Positions 29,501 to 38,372 of a stretch of DNA of 64,000 nt are shown in pieces. The position numbers were made by a program, and so were the translations under genes. The notes under the pieces are model-generated. The model saw nothing but the letters and a program-made list of their open reading frames with translations, was not told the origin of the DNA and searched no databases. Source of the DNA: Chitinophaga sp. YR573 (GTDB lineage Bacteria > Bacteroidota > Bacteroidia > Chitinophagales > Chitinophagaceae); assembly GCF_900110995.1 (NCBI RefSeq), contig NZ_FOJF01000001.1, forward strand, positions 3,260,803 through 3,324,802, written 5' to 3'. How positions within the stretch are numbered: the stretch's first letter is position 1; each line of letters starts with the position of its first letter.

Positions 29501-30770
29501 CCGGTTCAAAGCGGGTTTGCTGCATAGCAGCTAAAGGCTCTTCACAATGAAGGGTAGGCGGTAGTTTGTGATGGTATAATGCCAGGGCCGTTTTGATTAA
29601 CCCGGCAATACCTGCCGCCGGCATTGCATGCCCTATCATAGACTTGACAGTGCCTATACCGGCCTTTGACCGGCCTTTGCCACTACCGAATATGCCCGCC
29701 AGTGTATCCAGTTCTGTCTTATCTCCCAAAGGAGTACCTGTGCCATGTGCTTCAATATATCCCACTTCATTCACATCAATCCCTGCATTTTGCCATGCCT
29801 GTAAAATGGCTTTAGACTGCCCTTTCTGAGAAGGACTCATCACACTTGTTCCTGCTCCATCGCTGGAAACCCCCGTTCCTTTCACCACTGCATAAATCCT
29901 GTCTTTATCTCTAACCGCATCTTCCAGCCTTTTCAGCACCACAAACCCACATCCTTCTCCTATCAACAAACCATCCGCCCGCTGATCAAAAGGACGAATC
30001 TGACCCACTCTGGATAATGCGCCCAGCTGTGTGAAGATGCTCCAGAAGGGGGCATTCTGACAAACATGCACACCTCCGGCAATGATCATATCGGAGCGAT
30101 GAGAACTCAATTCCTGCATGGCATGGTCAACCGCAAGCAGGGAACTTGCACAGGCGGCATCAATAGTATAGGCTGCACCACCGAGATTCAGCCTGTTGGC
30201 GACCAACGAAGCTACGAGGTTAGGTATCAGTCCCATCGCTGTATCCGGTCCGAAACGGCCCTTCTTAACCTGGAACTCTTTTTTTACTTTATCGAGGTCC
30301 TCACTTTTCAGATCGGGTAATAACGTTTGTAGTACCTGTACGATCTGCTCTCCTGTCCTTACAATTTCTATTGCACGAGTAGCACCAGGACCAGTATAAT
30401 TGCCTTTCCCTATAATGATACCGGTTTTCTCTAAATCCCCTTCCAGCACACCTGCATCCTGTAGCGCCTGTTGGGCAAGGGAAAGGGTAAGCAGTTGTTC
30501 AGGTTCTGTACCTTCCACCGCTAGCGGAAGGATACCAAATTTAATAGGATCAAAGGCCGCAAATTCATCTATAAATCCTCCACGACGGCAATAGAACCGG
30601 TCAACAGCGTTGGACAAAGGGTCGAAGAAAGTGGCATCTAACCGGTTTTCGGGCACTAACTGGATAGCGTCTTTTTTAGTTATTATATTATTCCAGAACG
30701 TAGGGATATCACCCGCACCCGGGAAAATACCGGACATTCCGATAATCGCTATATCTACCTGGTTTTTCAT
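26526..30770 (-). CDS. Type I polyketide synthase: KS-AT-DH-phosphopantetheinyl transferase
   Basis: The 1414-residue multidomain enzyme begins at once with a ketosynthase (VDIAIIGMSGIFPGAGDIPTFW). KS active residues are Cys in DAACASSL near 207, His in EAHGTGTPLGD near 345 and His in IGHAMPAAG near 385. An acyltransferase domain follows (AFLFPGLDG near 549, nucleophile GHSLGEW near 612, FHSPF near 716). A double hot-dog dehydratase covers about 930-1210 (TPYLIDHAL with the His; LLDNAGQL with the Asp). The C-terminal 150 residues are a Sfp/AcpT-type phosphopantetheinyl transferase (VGIDIEEIS near 1328, WVAKEAYGKYLGKG near 1365). There is no ACP inside this protein, so it must work on the partner's ACPs. 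The ATG start is 14 bases after the upstream gene. Confidence 0.92.
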   Translation of the reverse strand: MKNQVDIAIIGMSGIFPGAGDIPTFWNNIITKKDAIQLVPENRLDATFFDPLSNAVDRFYCRRGGFIDEFAAFDPIKFGILPLAVEGTEPEQLLTLSLAQQALQDAGVLEGDLEKTGIIIGKGNYTGPGATRAIEIVRTGEQIVQVLQTLLPDLKSEDLDKVKKEFQVKKGRFGPDTAMGLIPNLVASLVANRLNLGGAAYTIDAACASSLLAVDHAMQELSSHRSDMIIAGGVHVCQNAPFWSIFTQLGALSRVGQIRPFDQRADGLLIGEGCGFVVLKRLEDAVRDKDRIYAVVKGTGVSSDGAGTSVMSPSQKGQSKAILQAWQNAGIDVNEVGYIEAHGTGTPLGDKTELDTLAGIFGSGKGRSKAGIGTVKSMIGHAMPAAGIAGLIKTALALYHHKLPPTLHCEEPLAAMQQTRFEPVSEVRDWDELPKLAGINAFGFGGINAHVVVEGFTSPVKPVFNGISSTKADVLLLARPDADTLTKALERNDTDPGRGNYRIALFNPTPERIKKAIKIVSRGLPWRNKQDIWFTNDPLISKGGKVAFLFPGLDGLSGGEVDSVAEYFRLPRFESAQATSDGVLDSALQLLERSRIVDSALKQLGIIPDLNAGHSLGEWLAGRSSGLAEESSVLALLQELNPASFEQKDAKFLVIGCGYDRIAPYLKNIKDLYLSMDNCPQQVILCGTGKAVETLMVILREEQIFHQVLPFQSGFHSPFVENKLDILLTGISKVSFQKTTIPLWSATTLDIYPESVEAIRDLSIDHLIKPVRFRELTEKLYNEGVRVFIQAGSGGLIGFVDDTLKNKTYSAIAANVPIRSGIEQLQRVLAALFTEGKDINYSFLGIENKSKSNPVKLQLGSPIVKDLSSLKSLQITKKATPIHESVGSPVMKAFQENCDEIAAIQEEIIALFNDRPAILNPVSNYHPITLNPLPDKLNPVSKQLDISLDNTPYLIDHALIRQKPGWHCPDDMDPVIPMTMIFELFADIAKENAPGRIVNKISHIQVFQWMNVATPFRETITGEWKDASNISMNLENYANASVELSDNYQKPTISSLQTGNPLHITKTPTQIYEEHMFHGPAYQGIKEITAVGGKGITGIIESSTGKGSLLDNAGQLFGLWLQLTLEKDRIAFPVKIQEVAFYDNMQDQQGSFECTCELTEMNDEFATGNIILKRNNKVWAVITGWQNRRLEIDEALWRISMSPLHNRMSEEIAPGIFMFHNAYQRVVSWDFILKRYFNQTEKAYIRSLLPNKRKERIISRVAVKDAVRALLKQQKQEAYYPIEFEVCTDATGQPFPQGSMTNGINISIAHKNTDAVGIARFDKPVGIDIEEISEKSTGFTELVFSESELKLITDPEWIIRGWVAKEAYGKYLGKGLQGNPKAYAIEEITGDTLRIKDVHIKTIKHNNYIIGWTL

Positions 30771-30784
30771 TTGTATGGTTTGGG

Positions 30785-33700
30785 TTATTCAGCCATAATC
30801 AGCACCTGGCTCTCATTGCCATATTTCAGTTCATTTACAAAGATCTCCATGCCATCTTTTAAAGGAATCAACGGAATACCTCTGCGTTCATACTCTTTCT
30901 CCAGGGTAGGAGACACCATGCCGGTGCCTTTCCATGGTCCCCAGTTGATAGCAGTTACTTTCCCTTTGAGCGTTTTCTTTAACTCCCATGCGTAACGGTC
31001 CATCACACTATTTGCTGCTGCGTAATCTGTTTGACCACGGTTACCATACACAGAAGCTACACTGGAAAACAGAATTACGAACTGCACATCAGGGCGTAAT
31101 TGCTCTGCCAGTATTCTTAACGGTGTTACTTTGGTAGAGAACACTCTTTCGAAAGAGTCGGACGTTTTCTGCTGAAACAGTTTATCTTCTAATAGGCCTG
31201 CTCCATGAATCACCCCATCTATCTTCCCATAATCTTTATAAATATTGCTGATTAAATGACTCAGTTCCTGTTCATTTCTGAGATCAAGCATATGGTAAGT
31301 AACGGTAGCACCGTTTGCTTCCAGGGAAGTAATGGTATGCAGGATCTGATTACACTTATGAATATCTGAAGCTCTCTTTTCTATCTCAGCAGGTTTACTG
31401 AATTCTCCTTCTGTAATCAGTTGTTTTTTGATATCTTCTTTGTTACTGAATGCAGCATATTTATTCCGGCCTTCTTTGCGGGGATCCGCTGATCTGCCTA
31501 CCAGGATATAATTGCAGGGATAGTCTTTAGAGAAACGTATCATCAGTTCTGATGTAATACCCTGTGCACCACCAAGCACTAATATCACACCGTTTTTATC
31601 CAGCTGGATATTGGAAGTGTCGCCGGTAGGTATTGCTGAATGTATCAGTTCAAAAGTATGACGAATACCATCCTGGTAGATGACTTCTGCCGGTTCATCC
31701 GGATGCCGGATTTCATTTAAGGTGATAGTCGCAATTTCTTCCGGAGATAGTGTGCCAGTGAGGCTGATGCTTCTGCATTTGGTATTGTCCCACTCTTTAT
31801 CGAGGCTTTTTAAGAAACCCGGATAACCCTGGTAATTTCTGAGTTGGGTATTATCTGTAGTAGCTTCTATCCCTGATATGGCATATACCCACTTTACAGT
31901 TTCAGGATGTAATTTCTTGATGGTATCAAATGCACTCAGGATATTCTTTCTCTGAGAAGTCGCTAATATATCAAGGATGATCAACCCATTATATCCTTCC
32001 AGGGAATCACTGTCTGTGATAATATTAACAACAGCTCCCTGTTGTTCCAAAAGTGTTTTAATAGATAATGCAACTCTGCTGCCATCATCTGTGATAGCGA
32101 ATTGCTGTCCGTTTAAATTCTCCGGAATGGCATTGCCAAAGCGGGAAGGCGTCAATGCAAAACGAATACGTGATAATACTTCTTTCTTAGCAACAACAGG
32201 TGTTTCTGTGATGGTGGCTATTGTTTCGGAAGAGGATATCATGTTTGCCGCAATCCAGCTTACTAATCCGTTCAATGTTTTGATAGCGGCCAATGCTTCT
32301 GTTTTATCTTCCGACTGAGCAAAGCCGCCTATCTTCACTTTCAGCTCTCCCAGTATTTCCATGCGTTTGATGGAATCTATACTGAGATCAGCTTCCAGGT
32401 CGAGGTCCAGTCCCAGCATATCCTGTGGGTAGCCGGTTTTTTCACTTACAGTAAGTAATATGGTACTCCTGATATCCTGTTCAGACCAGCTTTTTTCAGC
32501 CGTAGCCGTTGGTTGCTGTATGGCATGTTGTAAAGAGATACCACCTGTATCAGGAATGTTATTATCTACATTATCTGCTATCCACTGTAATAATCCACTT
32601 AATGTTTTGATACCAGATAATTGCTCAACAACTGCTTCATCACTCTTACCGGCAGTTTTAAAACCACCTAACTGTGTTCTTAACTCACCAATGATTTCCA
32701 TACGTTTGATAGAGTCAATACTGAGGTCAGCTTCCATGTCCATATCCATACCCAGCATTTCATGAGGATAACCGGTTTTATCACTCACTACTTCTATCAG
32801 GATTTTCTTAGGATCTCTTTTGATATGTACCTGAATAGTTTCGGGTTGTTGTGCAGCAGGAGCAGGAATCTCCTTTTTCAATGGAACCGGCACTATTTCA
32901 GGCTGACTGAAAGTAGCCGGAGAATGTCCCAGGTAACCCAGTATCACATCCCTTTGTGCCTGCACCAGGTATTTTACACTGTTCAGGTATTCCTGCACCA
33001 TATGTTCCGCATTACCACCAACAGTAGCTGTTACCACCTGTTTAACCAGCTGTAAAGGCTGTGTAATGGGCAATGCACCATGTGCTGGCAGTTTACCTAC
33101 GGATGGAACCGATAACTGTCCGTTTACATACCATACCGTACTGCTCTTTTTATATTGTTCAGGTGTATCTAATTGCAGGAGCTGTGCATCCCTGCCATCA
33201 AATAACTTTTCCAGTTTTACTTCCCTGCCGCTGGCAATGTATCTGGCGATAGTATTTAACAGGTGAGTGATCGCCTGTTTATCTTCTGTATGTAGAATCA
33301 GTTCATCCTTTCCGATAATTGATTTTGTAAGACCTGATAATACTTTACCCGGACCCACTTCTACAAATACCCTGGCACCTGCTTCATACATCTGTTCAAT
33401 CTCTTCTGTAAAACGTACAGGTTTAACAAGATGATCTGTCAGCAGTTCTTTGATGTCTTTAGCTACAGTAGGATATACTTTTGTAGTAGTATTAGACCAT
33501 ACCGGGATGGATGGGCTGCTGAAAGTAACATCGCTGATAGCCTTTTTATACAATGCTTTGGAGCCGGATAATAAAGGGCTGTGGAATGCGCAGGCAACTT
33601 CCAGCTGTTTATAGGATATTTTCAACTGCTTCAGTTGTTCCATGAAGCGTTCCATATCTTTTGTAGTACCAGCCAATACCCATTGCAACGGAGAATTATG

Positions 33701-36700
33701 ATTCACCGGGTACACCCCATTTTCTTCTTTCGCAATAGTGGCCAGTTCTTCTTTAGAACAGTTCACCGCTACCATTACGCCTTTGTCATCTACTATTGCA
33801 TCGAGGATGGATTTTGCTCTTTTCTCACTGAGCGGTATTAGCTGGTCTTCTGAGAATACATTTGCAAAACATAAGGCAGGCAATTCACCATAGCTATGTC
33901 CTGCTACCATATCCGGCTGAATACCCAGTTCTTTTAACAGGTTGGCAATTGCCAGGTCTACCACGCCTAACAGCGGTTGCGCAACACGGGTATCTTTAAT
34001 CTGCTCCTTCTGTTTTTTAGCAGCATTATCATTGAATACTGCATTAGGGAACAGGATCTTTTCATAGGAAGGATTGTTTTTTAACAGTCTGCGCATAACC
34101 GGGAATGTTACAAACAGTTCTCTTGCCATGTTGATACGCTGACTTCCCTGTCCAGGGAAAAGGAATGCTACTTTACCTTCCAGTTTTTGTGTTACATATA
34201 TTTCTTTAGCGTTAGCTCCGGATAATGCCAGCTCTATCTTCAACATTAAATCTTCCCTGTTATTCGCTACGATAGATAATTGAATGGGTTCATCACTTTT
34301 AACTATCAGGCTGTAGGCAACATCTTTCAGGGAGATGTTATCATTGTTTTCAAGCAGTGTGCGTACAGATTGCAAGGACTGTTTTACATTACCTCTGAAA
34401 ACAAACAGTTCAGATGCCCAGGCTTTTGTAACCGCTTTTTCTTCCGGTCGATTGCCTTCATTTTCAATGACTGCATGGAAGTTAGTGCCACCAAAACCGA
34501 AGGCACTGATACCTGCCCGACGAATATCATCCATCCACAAACCTGCTTCTGTATTGAAGAGGAAGGGACTGGTGGATTCATTATAGTAGCTGTTAGGATT
34601 CTTGATGTGCAGAGTGGGGGGCTTTACGCCATGATATACAGAAAGGGTAGCTTTGATCAATCCGGCTAATCCTGCTGCGCACTTGGTATGTCCTATCTGT
34701 GTTTTTACAGAGCCCAGGTGAGCCTGTCCGGTAATAGCGCCGGACTGTATCAGCATATCAGAGATGGCGCTTAATTCTGTTTTATCACCTACTACGGTAC
34801 CGGTACCATGTGCTTCTACCAGTCCTACGGAAGCCGGTGAAACACCACTCTGTTCGTATGCTCTTTCCAGTGCTTTTATTTGTCCTGCTTTACGCGGAGC
34901 CGTTAAGCCCAGGCTTTTACCATCACTGGAACCGCCTACACCTTTGATAACAGCGTAGATGGTATCGCCATCACGTTTAGCGTCTGCCAGTCTTTTCAGT
35001 ACTATCATGGCCACACCTTCACCTAATGCAATCCCATCCGCAGCTGAGTCGAAAGTAGCACAGCGGCCGGTTTTAGACAATGCATGTGTGCTGGAGAACA
35101 TTAAGTAATCGTTGATGCCATTGTGAAGGTCGGCAGCACCAGACAGCACCATATCTGATTTTTCGAGGATCAGTTCCTGGCAGGCCAGGTCAATCGCCGC
35201 CAGAGAGGAGGCGCAGGCAGCATCTACTGTATAGTTACGGCCACCCAGGTTCAGCCTGTTGGTGATACGGCCGGAGATAACATTTGCCAATACTCCCGGG
35301 AAGGAATCTTCTGTAAGTTTAGGTAGGGCGTTATCCAGTTCTGCCGGCATTTCACCTAAGAACTGCCGGTAGAGGGAGCGGAACCCATAGTTATTAGCCA
35401 GGTCATTTCCTCCTTCCGCACCTATGATGACAGAGACATCTTCTCCATTAAAATCTTTATCTGCATAACCTGCATTTTCAAGTGCCTGTTTTGCTACTAG
35501 TAAACTTAATAACTGAGTAGGATCGATGGCGGCCAGAGACTGTGGCGGAATACCGAAAGCAACAGGATCAAAGTCGATACGGGGAATGAAGCCACCCCAT
35601 TTGGAAGGTGTTTTATCCCCATCTGTAGAAGCTCCATCATAATACAATTCTTTATTCCAGCGTTCATCCGGGACTTCTGTTACACAATCTTTTCCTGCAA
35701 GGATATTGCTCCAGAATTCCTCAATGTTTTTAGCGCCCGGATAGATACAGGCCATGCCGATGATGGCTACGTCCAATGCTTTTTCCGGTGCATTGATGGG
35801 GGCTGATAAAACAGCCGATTGTATATGTGTGAAATTATTAACGGCTACTTCTTTGTGTAAGTCGGCCATGGAGACGATCTCATTTCTCATGGCAGCCACC
35901 TGGCCTATCATGTACATGCCGTCTTTTACCTGTTGTTTTGTATCAACAGTTATGAGGTCATTGTCTTTTCTGTCCAGCCCTTTTGCCGCAATTCTCAACC
36001 GGCCAACGTTTAGTTGTTCCAGTTTGCCCCAGATTTCTTTTTTATCCAGGTTTTCAGCAATCAGTTTATTTTTCTCTTCAGTAAAGAAGTCGGCAAAAGG
36101 AGATTGTAAACAACGGGTCTCATGACCAGGCGCTGTTTCCAGTAATACAGTGCTGGTATGTTTGATGGCCTGGTCCTGAAACTGTTGGAGGATAGCCCCG
36201 GTTTCCACTGCTTCTTTTGTATAGATATAAGCGGTTCCCATCAGCACACCTATTTTAGCTCCTTTGGTGGCCAGTGAAGCAGACATTACAGAAATGAAGG
36301 CGGTGGATAAGGAATCATGGATACCGCCGGCAAAGAAGATATTGAGTTGTTCCGCATGGTCTTCCTGTAGTAAGCGGTCGATTTGTTTTTCCCATAATAC
36401 CAGGCTGGATAGGGGGCCTACGTGACCACCACATTCTCTGCCTTCGAAAACAAATCTTCTGGCGCCTTCTTTAATAAACATGTCTAATAAAGAAGCCGAA
36501 GGAACATGCAGGAATGATTTGATGCCCATTTGTTCCAGTGCTTTAGACTGAGAAGGTCTGCCACCGGCAATGAGTACAATAGGTGGTTTTTCCTGCTTAA
36601 TATATTCAATCTGTTCGTCGCGCAATTCCTGGGGAGCAAAGCCGAGTATACCTACTCCCCAGGTCTTGTCGCGAGCCAGCTTCTTGGTTTGTTGAATTAA

Positions 36701-37705
36701 TTGCAGTGCGCTTTCTCCTTTTAATAAGGAGAGGGCCACGAAGGGCAAGGCACCGGCATTAGCCACAGCTTCTGCGAATGCAGGTACATCGCTTACACGT
36801 GTCATCGGGCCTTGTGCGATAGGGTAAGGAATGTTTAATTCCTGTGCCAGTGCATTACCCGGACTAATAACATTCATTGTCTTCGCCTGGTGCAGATGGC
36901 CACGGATGCCTTCCCGGATACCGGTAATCAGCCTGCTGAGTTTTTTATATCGTTTAACAAGATCGATTGAAATGGCGATGTCTTGTCCTAATGGGAGATA
37001 CCCTTTGTCGAGATCAAGCAGGCCAAGATATTTTTCTATATCTGCAAATGTTGGATTCTCTGGTATAACCGGAGAGTTAGGACGAACGAGTACACGAAAA
37101 TTATCAATCACACGTGTTTCATTTCCATTTAATTTTTCGCATACATTTTTAATGGAAGAAGGGGCATTACATTCCGGAAATAATACGAGTTGACTATCCA
37201 GAATTATTCCCTTTGCACCTGTAGCGATTAATGCAGAAGATGTGTGAATTCCTGCACCGCCCTGTACCCATATATCCGTACCGGGAAGTGCGGGGATTAT
37301 CTGTTGAAATAGTATAAAGGACGATTCTTCCCCGGTTTTTCCGGCGCTTTCATTTCCTTTTACGATAATTCCATCTGCATTATTGGCTTTAGCCTGCAGC
37401 GCTTCTGCCAGACTATGTACCTGGTAGAATAGCTGTACATTCTTTCTGGGGGCCATTTTAGTGCCGAAAGACGCTATTACAATGGATACCTGTTTAGGTA
37501 GAGGGAGATCGGCAAAATCTGTTGTTGCGGGGAAACATACGCCAAAGTCCGGTAGGTCTTTCAGTGCTTCCAATGCTTTAACAGCGACAGCTTTATCGCG
37601 TCCAAGGTGAAGTACCGGGAACGCTTTGGCTTTAGCCAGGGCCTTGACAAGGTTTACATCAGGACATTCAAAGGGCGTCAGTCCTATAATAACAGGATCT
37701 TTCAT
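30785..37705 (-). CDS. Type I PUFA-synthase-like polyketide synthase: NMO-NMO-KS-AT-ACP-ACP-KR
   Basis: The 2306-residue first gene of the operon carries two nitronate-monooxygenase-like barrels in the N-terminal 620 residues, the type used as enoyl reductase in PfaD. The second has EGRECGGHVGP with the family His; the first reads KGNESAGKTGE and lacks it. KS follows from about 643 (Cys in DAACASSL near 830, EAHGTGTVVGD, IGHTKCAAG), then AT (FLFPGQGSQ near 1182, GHSYGEL near 1270), two ACPs (both EADLSIDSIKRME, Ser near 1660 and 1777), and a C-terminal ketoreductase (LVLGGAQGIT near 2043, catalytic SSVASVYG and YAAAN near 2205-2230). The ATG at 37705 is chosen over an in-frame TTG at 37759. 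With the DH of the next gene this gives a full reducing cycle. Confidence 0.92.
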   Translation of the reverse strand: MKDPVIIGLTPFECPDVNLVKALAKAKAFPVLHLGRDKAVAVKALEALKDLPDFGVCFPATTDFADLPLPKQVSIVIASFGTKMAPRKNVQLFYQVHSLAEALQAKANNADGIIVKGNESAGKTGEESSFILFQQIIPALPGTDIWVQGGAGIHTSSALIATGAKGIILDSQLVLFPECNAPSSIKNVCEKLNGNETRVIDNFRVLVRPNSPVIPENPTFADIEKYLGLLDLDKGYLPLGQDIAISIDLVKRYKKLSRLITGIREGIRGHLHQAKTMNVISPGNALAQELNIPYPIAQGPMTRVSDVPAFAEAVANAGALPFVALSLLKGESALQLIQQTKKLARDKTWGVGILGFAPQELRDEQIEYIKQEKPPIVLIAGGRPSQSKALEQMGIKSFLHVPSASLLDMFIKEGARRFVFEGRECGGHVGPLSSLVLWEKQIDRLLQEDHAEQLNIFFAGGIHDSLSTAFISVMSASLATKGAKIGVLMGTAYIYTKEAVETGAILQQFQDQAIKHTSTVLLETAPGHETRCLQSPFADFFTEEKNKLIAENLDKKEIWGKLEQLNVGRLRIAAKGLDRKDNDLITVDTKQQVKDGMYMIGQVAAMRNEIVSMADLHKEVAVNNFTHIQSAVLSAPINAPEKALDVAIIGMACIYPGAKNIEEFWSNILAGKDCVTEVPDERWNKELYYDGASTDGDKTPSKWGGFIPRIDFDPVAFGIPPQSLAAIDPTQLLSLLVAKQALENAGYADKDFNGEDVSVIIGAEGGNDLANNYGFRSLYRQFLGEMPAELDNALPKLTEDSFPGVLANVISGRITNRLNLGGRNYTVDAACASSLAAIDLACQELILEKSDMVLSGAADLHNGINDYLMFSSTHALSKTGRCATFDSAADGIALGEGVAMIVLKRLADAKRDGDTIYAVIKGVGGSSDGKSLGLTAPRKAGQIKALERAYEQSGVSPASVGLVEAHGTGTVVGDKTELSAISDMLIQSGAITGQAHLGSVKTQIGHTKCAAGLAGLIKATLSVYHGVKPPTLHIKNPNSYYNESTSPFLFNTEAGLWMDDIRRAGISAFGFGGTNFHAVIENEGNRPEEKAVTKAWASELFVFRGNVKQSLQSVRTLLENNDNISLKDVAYSLIVKSDEPIQLSIVANNREDLMLKIELALSGANAKEIYVTQKLEGKVAFLFPGQGSQRINMARELFVTFPVMRRLLKNNPSYEKILFPNAVFNDNAAKKQKEQIKDTRVAQPLLGVVDLAIANLLKELGIQPDMVAGHSYGELPALCFANVFSEDQLIPLSEKRAKSILDAIVDDKGVMVAVNCSKEELATIAKEENGVYPVNHNSPLQWVLAGTTKDMERFMEQLKQLKISYKQLEVACAFHSPLLSGSKALYKKAISDVTFSSPSIPVWSNTTTKVYPTVAKDIKELLTDHLVKPVRFTEEIEQMYEAGARVFVEVGPGKVLSGLTKSIIGKDELILHTEDKQAITHLLNTIARYIASGREVKLEKLFDGRDAQLLQLDTPEQYKKSSTVWYVNGQLSVPSVGKLPAHGALPITQPLQLVKQVVTATVGGNAEHMVQEYLNSVKYLVQAQRDVILGYLGHSPATFSQPEIVPVPLKKEIPAPAAQQPETIQVHIKRDPKKILIEVVSDKTGYPHEMLGMDMDMEADLSIDSIKRMEIIGELRTQLGGFKTAGKSDEAVVEQLSGIKTLSGLLQWIADNVDNNIPDTGGISLQHAIQQPTATAEKSWSEQDIRSTILLTVSEKTGYPQDMLGLDLDLEADLSIDSIKRMEILGELKVKIGGFAQSEDKTEALAAIKTLNGLVSWIAANMISSSETIATITETPVVAKKEVLSRIRFALTPSRFGNAIPENLNGQQFAITDDGSRVALSIKTLLEQQGAVVNIITDSDSLEGYNGLIILDILATSQRKNILSAFDTIKKLHPETVKWVYAISGIEATTDNTQLRNYQGYPGFLKSLDKEWDNTKCRSISLTGTLSPEEIATITLNEIRHPDEPAEVIYQDGIRHTFELIHSAIPTGDTSNIQLDKNGVILVLGGAQGITSELMIRFSKDYPCNYILVGRSADPRKEGRNKYAAFSNKEDIKKQLITEGEFSKPAEIEKRASDIHKCNQILHTITSLEANGATVTYHMLDLRNEQELSHLISNIYKDYGKIDGVIHGAGLLEDKLFQQKTSDSFERVFSTKVTPLRILAEQLRPDVQFVILFSSVASVYGNRGQTDYAAANSVMDRYAWELKKTLKGKVTAINWGPWKGTGMVSPTLEKEYERRGIPLIPLKDGMEIFVNELKYGNESQVLIMAE

Positions 37706-37767
37706 ATGGTTTTTGATTTTGGTTACGGACAATACATTGCCGGTACCATGATTATTCAATCATCGTG

Positions 37768-37893
37768 TTACGTAATACCGCTGTAATAATTCTTTTCTGT
37801 TGGGTCCGGGAAGGCAAAGCGATCCCATCCTGTTGCTACGAACTGGTAAGTGTTTTCATAGTGTGGATTATAGAAGGCTAAACGGCCGGATTC
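37768..37893 (-). pseudogene. 41-codon open fragment without a start codon
   Basis: Reading on the minus strand after a TGA at 37894-37896, the frame encodes 41 residues rich in aromatic and polar residues (contains YNPHYENTYQFVATGWDRF and ends KNYYSGIT) and stops at TAA 63 bases before the synthase ATG. Codon choice looks like that of the neighbouring genes, yet no ATG, GTG or TTG is available in frame. It could be the 3' remnant of a decayed gene, a peptide read from a non-standard start, or chance. No family is recognised. Confidence 0.35.
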
Positions 37894-38315
37894 TCACAGA
37901 TGGGAGAATGGCGGATATGTTGTAAAAGAACTGATGTTCTGTATAACAACATAAGTAGTAGAAAGTTTGATGGAAGTTATCCTTTTACTAAACCAAAATG
38001 CTTACAAATGGTGTAATGGCTAAATTGATACTGAAAAGAATTTAAAAGCAACATCACATAGGGAATTCCCTGTCGGGCTTCTTTTTCGTTGTAGGAAGTA
38101 GTGGGTTCCATAAAAATAGCATAAAGACGGTTATCGGTTATTTTTGAGATACATTCACAGTTAGGGTACTTAGAATGTTAAAGCTTTCTTAAAGCTACTA
38201 AAATCTTCTCAATAAAACTAGCTTAAGTTCCGATTTAGGGTACTATCGTAACAGAAAGGTAATATTTAAATATTTTCACATGAATAGTTGACTGCGTAAT
38301 TCCCGGCTAAAAATG

Positions 38316-38355
38316 ACGGGTGGAATATAATAGCGAACTACTATATTCCACCCGT
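38316..38355 (-). terminator. Terminator of the DUF6515-like gene
   Basis: A perfect 14 bp stem (ACGGGTGGAATATA / TATATTCCACCCGT) with a 12-base loop lies 17 bases past the stop of the minus-strand gene. On the minus strand it is followed by CATTTTT. Confidence 0.8.
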
Positions 38356-38372
38356 AAATTTCTATCTCCTTC

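Larger units (their letters stand above)
37706..38372. other. 667-base region upstream of the polyketide operon
   Basis: The region holds the presumed operon promoter, a 41-codon coding-like fragment (37768-37893) and the terminator of the neighbouring gene (38316-38355). I could not find a convincing TTTG/TAnnTTTG pair on the minus strand. A short inverted repeat ATTCTC/GAGAAT occurs at 37890-37909. Nothing else is recognised. Confidence 0.5.

Noticed and set aside
37800..37910. Possible riboswitch-like fold upstream of the polyketide operon
   Set aside because: No conserved riboswitch core (for example a B12 box) could be recognised; the region reads better as a coding-like fragment.
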